Below are positions 33,829-43,637 of a stretch of 48,278 bases of DNA, piece after piece. Position 1 is the stretch's first letter, and each line of letters begins with the position of its first letter. Both the position numbers and the translations under genes were made by a program. The DNA lies in NCBI RefSeq assembly GCF_030146175.1, contig NZ_JASLCE010000129.1:1-48278 (forward strand), read 5' to 3'. The notes under the pieces were generated by a model. It saw only the letters and a program-made list of their open reading frames with translations. It ran no database searches and was not told the DNA's origin. Origin of the DNA: Flavobacterium sp. Lineage in GTDB: Bacteria; Bacteroidota; Bacteroidia; Flavobacteriales; Flavobacteriaceae.

Positions 33829-35196
33829 ATGGGAAGAAAGATATTATTAGACAAGATAAACATTCCAGGTATCAAAACCTACGAAGTGTACCGCCAGAAC
33901 GGAGGATATGCTTCTGTTGAAAAAGCACTGAAAACATTAACTCCAGACGAAGTAACCGAAGAAGTAAAAACTTCCGGATTACGAGGTCGTGGTGGAGCGG
34001 GTTTCCCCGTTGGACTAAAATGGAGTTTTATCGATAAAAAATCGGGTAAACCAAGACACCTGGTATGTAATGCCGACGAATCGGAACCGGGTACTTTTAA
34101 AGACCGTTTCCTGATGGAATATATCCCACACTTATTAATTGAAGGTATGATCACGTCCAGCTATGCGTTGGGTGCGAATCTGTCCTATATCTATATCCGT
34201 GGGGAATATATGTGGGTATTTAAAATCCTGGAAAGAGCCATCAAAGAAGCCTATGCGGCCGGATGGTTAGGAAAAAACATCTTAGGTACCGATTTCTCTT
34301 TGGACCTTCATGTGCATTGTGGTGCCGGAGCCTATATCTGTGGTGAGGAAACTGCTTTGATCGAATCATTGGAAGGAAAAAGAGGAAACCCACGAATCAA
34401 ACCACCATTCCCGGCGGTTAGCGGTTTATGGGCCAACCCTACTGTAGTAAACAACGTAGAATCCATTGCAGCTGTGCCATGGATCGTTAATAATTCCGGA
34501 GCAGAGTATGCTACTATCGGAATCGGACGTTCTACAGGAACCAAATTGATTTCGGCTTCCGGACATATCAAAAACCCGGGTGTATACGAAATCGAATTGG
34601 GATTAAGTGTGGAGGAATTTATGAATTCCGACGAGTATTTAGGTGGAATGATGAACGACAGACCGCTTAAAGCTTTGGTTCCGGGAGGTTCATCCGTGCC
34701 AATTTTACCGGCACATTTAATCTATAAAACCGCAAACGGAGACGACCGTTTAATGTCGTACGAATCGTTGAGCGACGGTGGTTTTGCTACCGGTTCAATG
34801 TTGGGTTCCGGCGGATTTATTGTCTATAACGACACGACTTGTATCGTACGAAATACCTGGAATTTTTCCCGTTTCTACCACCACGAAAGCTGCGGACAGT
34901 GTTCGCCATGTCGTGAAGGTACCGGATGGTTGGAAAAAGTATTACACCGAATCGAAAACGGTCACGGACGTATGGAAGATATCGACTTGCTTTGGGACAT
35001 TCAGAGCAAAATCGAAGGAAACACAATCTGTCCGTTGGGTGATGCTGCTGCATGGCCGGTGGCTGCCGCAATTCGTCACTTTAGAGACGAGTTCGAATAC
35101 CACGTTCGTTTCCCGGAAAAGATCAAAAACAGAGATCACTTTGTGGAAGAACCTTTCGAAAAGGTACGCCACTTAATTGCAAAACAAACAGTATAA
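33829..35196 (+). CDS. nuoF: NADH:quinone oxidoreductase subunit F
   Basis: A 455-residue NADH-binding subunit with FMN and the [4Fe-4S] cluster N3. The Gly-rich nucleotide/FMN loop is RGRGGAGFPVGLKW (about 50-63), followed by CNADESEPGTFKDR and the second Gly loop GAGAYICGEETALIESLEG. Cluster ligands are in ESCGQCSPCREGTGW and NTICPLGDAAA. Hydride from NADH enters the complex here. Confidence 0.97.
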   Translation: MGRKILLDKINIPGIKTYEVYRQNGGYASVEKALKTLTPDEVTEEVKTSGLRGRGGAGFPVGLKWSFIDKKSGKPRHLVCNADESEPGTFKDRFLMEYIPHLLIEGMITSSYALGANLSYIYIRGEYMWVFKILERAIKEAYAAGWLGKNILGTDFSLDLHVHCGAGAYICGEETALIESLEGKRGNPRIKPPFPAVSGLWANPTVVNNVESIAAVPWIVNNSGAEYATIGIGRSTGTKLISASGHIKNPGVYEIELGLSVEEFMNSDEYLGGMMNDRPLKALVPGGSSVPILPAHLIYKTANGDDRLMSYESLSDGGFATGSMLGSGGFIVYNDTTCIVRNTWNFSRFYHHESCGQCSPCREGTGWLEKVLHRIENGHGRMEDIDLLWDIQSKIEGNTICPLGDAAAWPVAAAIRHFRDEFEYHVRFPEKIKNRDHFVEEPFEKVRHLIAKQTV

Positions 35197-35212
35197 AGTC
35201 AAGAATCGCACT

Positions 35213-36241
35213 ATGAAAGTTACTATAGACGGTCACGAAATAGAAGTAGAACCAGGAACCACTATCCTGCAGGCTGCCCGAATGATTGGAGGAGAATCCG
35301 TTCCGCCGGCAATGTGTTATTACTCCAAATTAAAAGGAAGCGGAGGAAAATGCCGTTGCTGTTTAGTAGAAGTTTCCAAAGGTAGTGATGCCAATCCTAC
35401 GCCAATGCCTAAATTGATGGCATCGTGCGTAACTGGTGTTATGGACGGTATGGAAGTAAAAAGTATCTCTTCACCAAGAGTTGTGGAAGCCCGTAAATCG
35501 GTTACCGAATTCTTATTAATCAATCACCCGCTGGATTGTCCGGTTTGTGATCAGGCTGGTGAATGTGATCTGCAAAACCTAAGTTTTAATAACGGAAAAT
35601 CCGAAACCCGTTTTATCGAAGAAAAAAGAACCTTCGAACCGGAAAACATCGGTGAAAATATTCAGTTACACATGAACCGTTGCATCCTGTGCTACCGTTG
35701 TGTGATGACAGCCGATCAGTTAACCGACGGACGTGTACACGGTGTTGTAAATCGTGGTGATCATTCGCAAATTTCAACCTGTATTTCCAAGGCGATCGAT
35801 AATGAATTCTCCGGAAACATGATCGACGTATGTCCGGTTGGAGCGTTGACGGATAAAACCTTCCGTTTTAAATCGAGAGTTTGGTTTAACAAACCATTCA
35901 ATGCACATAGAGACTGTGATAAATGTTGTGGAAAAACAACTGTTTGGATGTTCGGAAACGAAATTCAGCGTGTAACAGCCCGTAAAGATGAATACCACGA
36001 AGTAGAAGAGTTTATCTGTAACAGCTGTCGTTTTGACCATAAAGATGTAAAAGACTGGGTAATCGAAGGACCTCGTAAATTCGAGAAATTCTCCGTAATC
36101 AACCAGAACAACTACACCCGTAAACTGGACAAAGTAACGATCGAAACCGAAAAACAAATTCTTTTGGGTCGCGATCAGGACAGAAAGAAAATCAGTATGG
36201 TGGAAGTTCCGCTTAAGAACACCGAAAATTCTAAATCATAA
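35213..36241 (+). CDS. nuoG: NADH:quinone oxidoreductase subunit G, short form
   Basis: A 342-residue iron-sulphur subunit. The frame is open from 35177, but that start overlaps nuoF; the ATG at 35213 gives the usual MKVTIDGHEIEVEPGTT beginning. [2Fe-2S] N1b: C35, C47, C50, C72. [4Fe-4S] with His: H104, C108, C111, C117. Second [4Fe-4S]: C156, C159, C162, C206. A third cysteine group (C234, C237, C238, C268, C271) lies where some bacteria bind cluster N7, but the CxxCxxxC pattern is broken (Thr at 241). The chain then ends: the large molybdopterin-oxidoreductase-like domain of E. coli NuoG (about 900 residues) is missing. This short form is, to my knowledge, normal in flavobacteria. Confidence 0.93.
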   Translation: MKVTIDGHEIEVEPGTTILQAARMIGGESVPPAMCYYSKLKGSGGKCRCCLVEVSKGSDANPTPMPKLMASCVTGVMDGMEVKSISSPRVVEARKSVTEFLLINHPLDCPVCDQAGECDLQNLSFNNGKSETRFIEEKRTFEPENIGENIQLHMNRCILCYRCVMTADQLTDGRVHGVVNRGDHSQISTCISKAIDNEFSGNMIDVCPVGALTDKTFRFKSRVWFNKPFNAHRDCDKCCGKTTVWMFGNEIQRVTARKDEYHEVEEFICNSCRFDHKDVKDWVIEGPRKFEKFSVINQNNYTRKLDKVTIETEKQILLGRDQDRKKISMVEVPLKNTENSKS

Positions 36242-36247
36242 TACGCC

Positions 36248-37279
36248 ATGGAGAGTACGATAATTATAGAAAAAAGTGTCATTATTATTGCAGTTTTCGC
36301 TTTAACCATGCTAATGGCCATGTATTCTACTTTGGCCGAACGTAAAATCGCGGCCTGGCTTCAGGATCGTGTCGGACCCAACCGTGCCGGTAAAGGGGGA
36401 ATCCTGCAACCGCTTGCCGATGGTCTGAAATTGTTTTCAAAAGAAGAATTCTTACCGAATACCCCTAATAAATTCCTGTTTGTAATCGGACCTGCCATTT
36501 CGATGAGTATGGCCTTAATTACAAGTGCGGTAATTCCGTGGGGTGACAAATTGCATTTGTTCGGACGTGATATTATCCTTCAGGCTACCGATATCGACGT
36601 AGCGATGCTGTTTATCTTCGGCGTTTTGTCGGTGAGTGTATATGGTATTATGATTGGTGGATGGGCGTCAAACAATAAATTCTCCCTGATGAGTGCTATG
36701 CGTGCCGGATCGCAAATGATCTCGTACGAGGTAGCAATGGGACTGGCAATCATTGCTTTGGTGATGATGTCCGGAACGTTGAGCTTACGCGAAATCGCAG
36801 CACAACAATCCGGTATGAACTGGAATATTTTCTACCAGCCGCTTGGATTCCTGATCTTTTTAGTGTGTTCGTTTGCCGAAACCAACAGAACACCATTTGA
36901 CCTTGCCGAGTGTGAGGCCGAGTTGATCGGTGGTTACCATACGGAATATTCGTCTATGAAAATGGGATTCTATTTATTCGCCGAATACGCGAGTATGTTT
37001 ATCTCTTCAACGATTCTGGCCGTATTGTATTTCGGAGCCTACAACTACCCGGGAATGGACTGGGCTGTTGAAAACTGGGGTGTAAATATTGCCAACGTTA
37101 TCGGAATGGTAGTCTTGTTTGCCAAAATCTGTTTCTTCATCTTCTTCTATATGTGGATTCGATGGACGATCCCGAGATTCCGATATGACCAGTTGATGAA
37201 TTTGGGATGGAAGATGTTAATTCCTCTGGCCATTGTAAACATTGTTATAACGGGAGCAGTAATATTACTTTTCCAATAA
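36248..37279 (+). CDS. nuoH: NADH:quinone oxidoreductase subunit H
   Basis: A 343-residue membrane subunit with about eight transmembrane helices that joins the membrane arm to the quinone cavity. Conserved loops are ERKIAAWLQDRVGPNRAG (about 27-44), MRAGSQMISYEVAMG and the acidic SFAETNRTPFDLAECEAELI, which faces the quinone channel. 6 nt after nuoG. Confidence 0.96.
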   Translation: MESTIIIEKSVIIIAVFALTMLMAMYSTLAERKIAAWLQDRVGPNRAGKGGILQPLADGLKLFSKEEFLPNTPNKFLFVIGPAISMSMALITSAVIPWGDKLHLFGRDIILQATDIDVAMLFIFGVLSVSVYGIMIGGWASNNKFSLMSAMRAGSQMISYEVAMGLAIIALVMMSGTLSLREIAAQQSGMNWNIFYQPLGFLIFLVCSFAETNRTPFDLAECEAELIGGYHTEYSSMKMGFYLFAEYASMFISSTILAVLYFGAYNYPGMDWAVENWGVNIANVIGMVVLFAKICFFIFFYMWIRWTIPRFRYDQLMNLGWKMLIPLAIVNIVITGAVILLFQ

Positions 37280-37294
37280 TAAAATAATACAGAA

Positions 37295-37840
37295 ATGTCA
37301 TTAGATACAGTTTCATTATCAGGAAGAAAAAAAGAGGTTTCCAACAAAAAGATGACTTTTTGGGAAAGCCTTTACCTGGTTGCGATCGCAAAAGGTTTAG
37401 TCATTACGATCCGCCACTTGTTTAAAAGAAAAGTTACGATTAAATACCCGGAACAAAAACGGGAATTTAGCCCGGTATATCGCGGTCAGCATATGTTAAT
37501 GCGCGATGATGAAGGTCGTGAGCGTTGTACTGCCTGCGGACTTTGTGCGCTTTCCTGTCCGGCTGAGGCAATCACAATGAAAGCCGAAGAGCGTAAACCG
37601 GAAGAAAAACATTTATACCGCGAAGAAAAATACGCTTCGATCTACGAAATCAATATGTTGCGTTGTATTTTCTGCGGATTATGTGAAGAGGCTTGTCCGA
37701 AACAAGCGATTTACCTTACCAAATCGAAGGTTATCGTGAAATCGAACAGCAACCGTGAAGATTTTATCTACGGAAAAGACAAATTGGTAATGCCGTTGGA
37801 AATGGCTATCCAAAATACTAACCAGAATAAGGCAAGTTAA
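37295..37840 (+). CDS. nuoI: NADH:quinone oxidoreductase subunit I
   Basis: A 181-residue ferredoxin-like subunit with two [4Fe-4S] clusters (N6a and N6b). Ligand motifs are RCTACGLCALSCPAEAI and LRCIFCGLCEEACPKQAI. An N-terminal amphipathic segment sits on the membrane arm. It passes electrons from subunit G to cluster N2 in subunit B. Confidence 0.96.
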   Translation: MSLDTVSLSGRKKEVSNKKMTFWESLYLVAIAKGLVITIRHLFKRKVTIKYPEQKREFSPVYRGQHMLMRDDEGRERCTACGLCALSCPAEAITMKAEERKPEEKHLYREEKYASIYEINMLRCIFCGLCEEACPKQAIYLTKSKVIVKSNSNREDFIYGKDKLVMPLEMAIQNTNQNKAS

Positions 37841-37842
37841 TT

Positions 37843-38349
37843 ATGATTGAAGTTTTATTTTATATACTATCGACCATTACACTAGGTACGGCACTGCTTA
37901 CGATCTTTAGCAGAAACCCGATCCACAGTGCGATTTACCTGGTTATCTGTTTCTTTTCGATTGCAGGACATTACCTGTTACTAAATGCGCAGTTCCTTGC
38001 GATTGTGCACGTTATCGTATATTCCGGTGCCATCATGATCCTGATGTTGTTTACCATCATGTTGATGAACCTGAACAAAGAACACGAAAAACACAAACCA
38101 AAACTGATTATCATTGCCGCTACCATCGCCTTCTGTTTGGTTGCGTTGGTATTATTGGCTGCTTTACTAAAAACCAAACCGGTTGTAGAAAGTTATTACA
38201 ATTCGGGTACCGACTTCCAGTCGATTAAAGTATTAGGTCAGGTGTTGTTAAACGAATACATGGTTCCATTCGAGTTTGCTTCGGTATTACTATTGGTAGC
38301 CATGATCGGTGCGGTATTAATTTCAAAAAAAGAAAAAGAAAAAGCCTAA
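37843..38349 (+). CDS. nuoJ: NADH:quinone oxidoreductase subunit J
   Basis: A 168-residue membrane subunit with five transmembrane helices. The segment AIVHVIVYSGAIMILMLFTIMLM is the TM3 region with the pi-bulge important for coupling. The start lies 2 nt after the nuoI stop. The C-terminal SKKEKEKA tail is short and basic. Confidence 0.94.
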   Translation: MIEVLFYILSTITLGTALLTIFSRNPIHSAIYLVICFFSIAGHYLLLNAQFLAIVHVIVYSGAIMILMLFTIMLMNLNKEHEKHKPKLIIIAATIAFCLVALVLLAALLKTKPVVESYYNSGTDFQSIKVLGQVLLNEYMVPFEFASVLLLVAMIGAVLISKKEKEKA

Positions 38350-38355
38350 ATTGAT

Positions 38356-38676
38356 ATGGAACATATTTTAAAAGAAATAGGTGTAGAAACCTACTTATAT
38401 TTATCGGCTCTACTATTCAGCATAGGTGTTTTTGGAATCCTTTTGCGTAGAAATGCCATCATCATGTTTATGTCTATCGAGATCATGTTGAATGCCGTGA
38501 ATTTGCTATTGGTTGCGTTTTCTACCTTCCATCAGGATGCTTCCGGACAAGTGTTCGTATTTTTCTCGATGGCTGTGGCCGCTGCCGAAGTTGCCGTAGG
38601 TTTAGCGATTCTGGTTTCGATTTTCCGTAACCTTGGATCGATTGATATTGACAATTTAAAGAATTTAAAAGGATAA
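38356..38676 (+). CDS. nuoK: NADH:quinone oxidoreductase subunit K
   Basis: A 106-residue membrane subunit with three transmembrane helices, of normal size. Two membrane-buried acidic residues of the proton pathway are visible: Glu in [14 protein letters not shown] and Glu in [11 protein letters not shown]. Spacing of 6 nt on each side. Confidence 0.95.
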   Translation: MEHILKEIGVETYLYLSALLFSIGVFGILLRRNAIIMFMSIEIMLNAVNLLLVAFSTFHQDASGQVFVFFSMAVAAAEVAVGLAILVSIFRNLGSIDIDNLKNLKG

Positions 38677-38682
38677 TCCCTA

Positions 38683-40569
38683 ATGGAGACAAGTTTAGTT
38701 TTACTCTTATTATTGGCCCCTTTTGTCGGGTTTTTATCTAATATATTTTTTGGAAAACAACTCGGTAAAACCGGTTCCGGTGTTCTGGGAACGTTAGCCG
38801 TTGTGGTTTCCTTCTTTGTTTCCTGCTACTTCTTCGCACAAGTAAGCGGAAGCAAACAGCCCATTAATGTGCATCTATTCGACTGGATTTCGCTTGGAAA
38901 ATTCAGCATTAATTTCGATATACTATTAGATCAGTTATCCCTGTTATGGTTGCTGTTCGTTACCGGTATCGGATCGTTGATCCATATCTACTCGATCAGT
39001 TATATGCATGACGACGAAAACATCCATAAGTTTTTCGCCTACCTGAATTTGTTTATTTTCTTTATGATCACTTTGGTAGTGGGAAGCAACTTATTAATCA
39101 TGTTTATCGGATGGGAAGGCGTTGGATTATGTTCCTACCTGTTAATCGGGTTCTGGCATAAAAACCAGGAATATAACGACGCTGCTAAAAAAGCATTTAT
39201 CATGAACCGTATCGGGGATTTAGGTTTCCTGATTGGAATCTTTATCATCGGATATTTATTCAATTCATTGGATTTTAACGTAATCAAACAAGCGGTATTA
39301 ACGGGATCAAATCCTGAAGTAGCCGGTTGGTTGAGTATCGCTACGTTGTGTTTATTTATCGGAGCTTCCGGTAAAAGTGCGCAAATTCCATTGTATACCT
39401 GGTTACCGGATGCGATGGCAGGACCAACTCCTGTTTCGGCTTTAATTCACGCTGCAACGATGGTAACAGCCGGTATCTTTATGATCACCCGTTTGAATTT
39501 CTTATTCGACCTAACACCGGATGTTCAGAATATCATTGCCGTGGTTGGAGCCATCACTTCGTTGGTAGCCGCTTCTATCGGATTGGTACAAAACGATATC
39601 AAAAAAGTATTGGCCTACTCTACCGTTTCCCAATTGGGATTAATGTTCCTGGCTTTAGGTTTGGGAGCTTATGAGGTAGCCGTATTCCATGTAATCACAC
39701 ACGCTTTCTTTAAAGCTTGTTTATTCCTTGGTTCGGGTTCGGTTATCCACGCCTTACACGGCGAACAGGATATGCGTAGAATGGGTGGTTTAAAAGGCGC
39801 GATGAAAGTTACTTTCCTTACGTTCCTATTGGCAACCCTTGCCATTTCGGGTATTCCGCCATTTGCCGGTTTCTTCTCTAAAGACGAAATCCTGATGGTA
39901 GCCTTCCACGAAAATAAAGTATTATGGGTAATCGCAGCAGTAGCATCTATCATGACTGCTTTCTATATGTTCCGTTTGTTATACCTGACATTCTTTAAAG
40001 AATTCAGAGGTACCGAAGAACAAAAACATCATTTACACGAAAGTCCGATGCTGATCACCTTCCCATTAATGGTTTTAGGCGTATTATCAGTAGTTGGTGG
40101 AGCAATCAGTCTTCCGGGTAACAGCTGGTTAAACCATTATCTGGAACCGATTTTTGCACATGCTCCGCACGAAGCACATCATTTGGGTACAACCGAATAT
40201 ATGTTAATGGCTTTTGCCGTTGTGGGAGCGCTTATCGGAATCGGAATTGCCTATTCCAAATACATCAAAAAAGCAGAAGTTCCGGCAGAAGACGATCAGA
40301 TCACCGGTTTTGCCAAAGTGTTATACAACAAATACTATGTGGACGAAGCCTATATGGCCGTAATTGTAAAACCAATTTATTCGTTATCAAAATTCCTTAG
40401 GGATTATATTGAGACTGGATTGTCGCAAATTATCTTCGGATTCGGAGCGGTTGCCGACGGATTGGCTTTACAAGGTAAAAAATTACAAAACGGAAATATC
40501 GGTTTTTATTTATTCGCCTTTGTATTCGGACTTTGTTCGGTAGTGTTTTATTTATTCTTTTTACGATAA
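38683..40569 (+). CDS. nuoL: NADH:quinone oxidoreductase subunit L
   Basis: A 628-residue antiporter-like subunit, the distal end of the membrane arm, with about 15-16 transmembrane helices. Core proton-channel residues are in FIGWEGVGLCSYLLIGFW (TM5 Glu) and in the Lys-bearing SGKSAQIPLYTWLPDAMAGP region. The C-terminal part holds the long lateral helix that runs along the arm and a final transmembrane anchor (GFYLFAFVFGLCSVVFYLFF). Confidence 0.96.
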   Translation: METSLVLLLLLAPFVGFLSNIFFGKQLGKTGSGVLGTLAVVVSFFVSCYFFAQVSGSKQPINVHLFDWISLGKFSINFDILLDQLSLLWLLFVTGIGSLIHIYSISYMHDDENIHKFFAYLNLFIFFMITLVVGSNLLIMFIGWEGVGLCSYLLIGFWHKNQEYNDAAKKAFIMNRIGDLGFLIGIFIIGYLFNSLDFNVIKQAVLTGSNPEVAGWLSIATLCLFIGASGKSAQIPLYTWLPDAMAGPTPVSALIHAATMVTAGIFMITRLNFLFDLTPDVQNIIAVVGAITSLVAASIGLVQNDIKKVLAYSTVSQLGLMFLALGLGAYEVAVFHVITHAFFKACLFLGSGSVIHALHGEQDMRRMGGLKGAMKVTFLTFLLATLAISGIPPFAGFFSKDEILMVAFHENKVLWVIAAVASIMTAFYMFRLLYLTFFKEFRGTEEQKHHLHESPMLITFPLMVLGVLSVVGGAISLPGNSWLNHYLEPIFAHAPHEAHHLGTTEYMLMAFAVVGALIGIGIAYSKYIKKAEVPAEDDQITGFAKVLYNKYYVDEAYMAVIVKPIYSLSKFLRDYIETGLSQIIFGFGAVADGLALQGKKLQNGNIGFYLFAFVFGLCSVVFYLFFLR

Positions 40570-40579
40570 TCTATTAAAA

Positions 40580-42013
40580 ATGGACGTAACAATAGTACTC
40601 TTAATCTTATTACTCGGAGCGGTTGTCACTTATTTTTCAGGAAATAAAGCGGCATCCAAAGTAGCTTTGCTTTTTAGCGCAGTTGCTTTTGGCGCTTCCC
40701 TTATGATTCTAAATCAATATAATCAGGGAATCGATTGCGGTTTTTCAGCAGTCTGGATGACCAACCCAAATATCCTTTTCTCACTGAAAGCAGACGGACT
40801 GGCTTTAGCTATGGTACTTTTAACTACCGTATTAACGCCGTTAATCATACTGTCTTCTTTCGGAAACAATTTTAACAACGCCAAAAACTTCTACGCTTTA
40901 GTAATGTTTATGGCTTTTGCAATGACAGGTACTTTCCTGGCCTCCGACGGTTTCTTATATTATATTTTCTGGGAACTTTCGTTAATCCCGATTTATTTTA
41001 TCGCATTACTTTGGGGGAATGGCGATGCCGCTGAACGCAAAAAAGCAGTAATCAAATTCTTTATCTATACGTTTGCCGGTTCGTTATTTATGTTGGTTGG
41101 GTTTATCTACCTGTACCAAAAAGCCGGAAGCTTCCAATTGGATAAATTATACGCATTGGAATTATCGTCTACAGAAGAGTTCTGGATTTTCCTGGCCTTT
41201 TTCTTTGCTTATGCGATCAAAATTCCAATCATCCCATTCCACACATGGCAGGCCAATGTATACCAGAAAGCACCAACTGTTGGAACCATGCTTTTATCCG
41301 GTATCATGCTTAAAATGGGATTATATTCCGTAATCCGTTGGCAGTTGCCAATCGCGCCGAATGCCGCTCAGGAATTACTATATACCATTGTTGGTTTAAG
41401 TATTGCCGGTGTTATTTACGGTTCGGTTGTAGCCTTAAAACAACGTGATTTAAAGAAATTATTAGCGTATTCGTCTTTGGCGCACGTAGGATTAATCGCT
41501 GCCGGATGTTATACGTTAACACTAGATGGTTTACGCGGTGCCGTATTGCAAATGATCGCACACGGTTTTGTAATCGTAGGTTTGTTCTTTGCTGCCGAAA
41601 TCATTTACCGTCGTTTCGAAACCCGTACCATTGCCGACATGGGTGGTATCCGTTCACAATCACCAAAATTCACGTCGATGTTTATGATTCTGGTATTGGC
41701 ATCGGTTGCCTTACCGGGGACGTTTAACTTTGTGGGTGAGTTTACCGTATTATACAGTTTGTTCCAAACCAATCTGGCCTTTGCCATCGTAGGTGGAACA
41801 ACCATCATCCTGGGAGCATTCTATATGTTGCGTATGTTCCAACAGGCCATGTTAGGAGAAACAAATGCAAAACCATTTGCAGATGTGAGCTTTAATGAAG
41901 GAATTGTTTTTGTGCTAATCATCGGTTTCCTATTGTTCTTCGGATTGTATCCGAAACCAATTATCGATTTGATTACGCCAAGTATACAAGATATTTTAGT
42001 ACATATTAAATAA
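40580..42013 (+). CDS. nuoM: NADH:quinone oxidoreductase subunit M
   Basis: A 477-residue antiporter-like membrane subunit with about 14 transmembrane helices. TM5 Glu lies in YYIFWELSLIPIYFIALLWG; the following Lys/His channel is in FAYAIKIPIIPFHTWQANVY and LKQRDLKKLLAYSSLAHVG. It pumps one of the protons per NADH. Confidence 0.96.
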   Translation: MDVTIVLLILLLGAVVTYFSGNKAASKVALLFSAVAFGASLMILNQYNQGIDCGFSAVWMTNPNILFSLKADGLALAMVLLTTVLTPLIILSSFGNNFNNAKNFYALVMFMAFAMTGTFLASDGFLYYIFWELSLIPIYFIALLWGNGDAAERKKAVIKFFIYTFAGSLFMLVGFIYLYQKAGSFQLDKLYALELSSTEEFWIFLAFFFAYAIKIPIIPFHTWQANVYQKAPTVGTMLLSGIMLKMGLYSVIRWQLPIAPNAAQELLYTIVGLSIAGVIYGSVVALKQRDLKKLLAYSSLAHVGLIAAGCYTLTLDGLRGAVLQMIAHGFVIVGLFFAAEIIYRRFETRTIADMGGIRSQSPKFTSMFMILVLASVALPGTFNFVGEFTVLYSLFQTNLAFAIVGGTTIILGAFYMLRMFQQAMLGETNAKPFADVSFNEGIVFVLIIGFLLFFGLYPKPIIDLITPSIQDILVHIK

Positions 42014-42028
42014 ATTTAGTCCAGCATA

Positions 42029-43396
42029 ATGAGTACAATAATAGCAATTGCAGTATTAGGGGTTGTTTGCCTGCTAGCTGAAATTTTTAACTTACGAAAA
42101 GCCATTATTCCAATAACCGTTGCCGGTTTGTTGGCGATATTGGGTATGACCGTGACTGAATTTAACGTAACTGAAAGCTACTACAACAATATGATTGTAG
42201 TAAACCGTTTTACGGTGGCTTTTTCAAGTCTGTTTATTCTGCTAACTCTTTTTCTGGTTACGCTGAGTCATCATTTTTACAAAAATCGTCCGTCTAAAGT
42301 TTCTGATTTTATCGCGATCAAAATTTTCCTTTTATTAGGAGCTGTCGCAATGGTATCGTTCGGAAACCTGGCGATGTTTTTCTTAGGTCTTGAGATTTTA
42401 TCCATTTCATTATATATCCTTGCCGGAAGTAAGCCTTTGAGTCTGAAAAGTAATGAGGCCGGTATGAAATACTTCCTAATGGGATCGTTTGCCTCAGGTG
42501 TGATCCTTTTTGGTATTGCTTTGATTTATGGTGCTGTCGCTTCATTCGACATGAATATGATCTACGAAGCATCCAATTCGGCTGCAACCGGTGACTGGTT
42601 TTATATCGGGGTATGTATGATTACCGTGGGAATGTTGTTTAAAATTGCCGCTGTTCCGTTTCATTTCTGGGCTCCGGATGTATACGAAGGCGCTCCTGCC
42701 CTAACAACCGCTACGATGAGTACGTTGGCAAAAGTAGTGGCTATGGCGACTTTCTTTAAGCTTAACATGGCCATGAACGGTAATATGAATTTTGCCTATG
42801 AAACGATTATCGTGATCATTTCGATCTTCTCGATGACAGTTGGTAATATCATGGCATTACGTCAGAACAATATCAAAAGAATGTTGGCCTTTTCGGGTAT
42901 TTCACATGCTGGTTTTATGCTGATGGCACTTTTAAACCTGTCGAACGCGACCGGAAGTTTGTTTTACTATGCGACGGCTTATACTCTTGCCGGTATCGCT
43001 GCTTTTGCTGTAATCCTTTACGTATGTAACGATAAAGACGATGAAAGCATCACATTCTTTAACGGACTTGGAAAAAATAATCCTGTAATGGCTGCTGTTT
43101 TATCGGCATCCTTATTATCGATGGCCGGTATTCCGATTTTCTCCGGATTCTTCGCCAAATTCTTTATCCTGAATCAAACACTACAGGCCGGTTACCTGAT
43201 TTTGGTTATCGCCGGTATCATTAACTCCATCATCAGCGTATATTACTATTTTAAAGTAATCAGCGCGATGTACACCAAAGAACCGAATGAAACTAAAAAA
43301 CCGGTTCCGTTCGAATATTACGTGGTAGCTGTATTGGCTATCGGACTGAATATCGCGATCGGTTTATTCCCTTCTTTTCTAATGGATTTACTATAG
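42029..43396 (+). CDS. nuoN: NADH:quinone oxidoreductase subunit N
   Basis: A 455-residue antiporter-like membrane subunit, last gene of the operon. Channel residues lie in FFLGLEILSISLYILAG (TM5 Glu), LFKIAAVPFHFWAPDVYEGA (TM7 Lys region) and ALRQNNIKRMLAFSGISHAG. With L and M it makes three antiporter-like units. A strong terminator follows within 30 nt. Confidence 0.96.
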   Translation: MSTIIAIAVLGVVCLLAEIFNLRKAIIPITVAGLLAILGMTVTEFNVTESYYNNMIVVNRFTVAFSSLFILLTLFLVTLSHHFYKNRPSKVSDFIAIKIFLLLGAVAMVSFGNLAMFFLGLEILSISLYILAGSKPLSLKSNEAGMKYFLMGSFASGVILFGIALIYGAVASFDMNMIYEASNSAATGDWFYIGVCMITVGMLFKIAAVPFHFWAPDVYEGAPALTTATMSTLAKVVAMATFFKLNMAMNGNMNFAYETIIVIISIFSMTVGNIMALRQNNIKRMLAFSGISHAGFMLMALLNLSNATGSLFYYATAYTLAGIAAFAVILYVCNDKDDESITFFNGLGKNNPVMAAVLSASLLSMAGIPIFSGFFAKFFILNQTLQAGYLILVIAGIINSIISVYYYFKVISAMYTKEPNETKKPVPFEYYVVAVLAIGLNIAIGLFPSFLMDLL

Positions 43397-43423
43397 TTTA
43401 TTACACATTCATTTATACTAACT

Positions 43424-43457
43424 AAAAAAGTCACCGGGAAACTGGTGACTTTTTTTA
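43424..43457 (+). terminator. Rho-independent terminator of the nuo operon
   Basis: Stem aaagtcacc (about 43427-43435) with ggtgacttt (43444-43452), preceded by an A-run and followed by a T-run. Confidence 0.9.
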
Positions 43458-43637
43458 TTGATACGTCTTACAGTCATAGTTGTAGCAAATTTCCTGTCTT
43501 TTTTTGTTGCGATTCAAGAGCCAAATAAAGTCGTAAAGCTCCCAAAATATTTCCTATTCTATAATTTTTGTTTTTTTAGTCCTAATTTCAAGTTCAATTA
43601 AGAATCTTCCTCCGTAAACTAATTAAATCTAAACTTT

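Noticed and set aside
35177..35212. Upstream ATG for nuoG overlapping the nuoF end
   Set aside because: The ATG at 35213 gives the standard NuoG N-terminus with normal 16-nt spacing.
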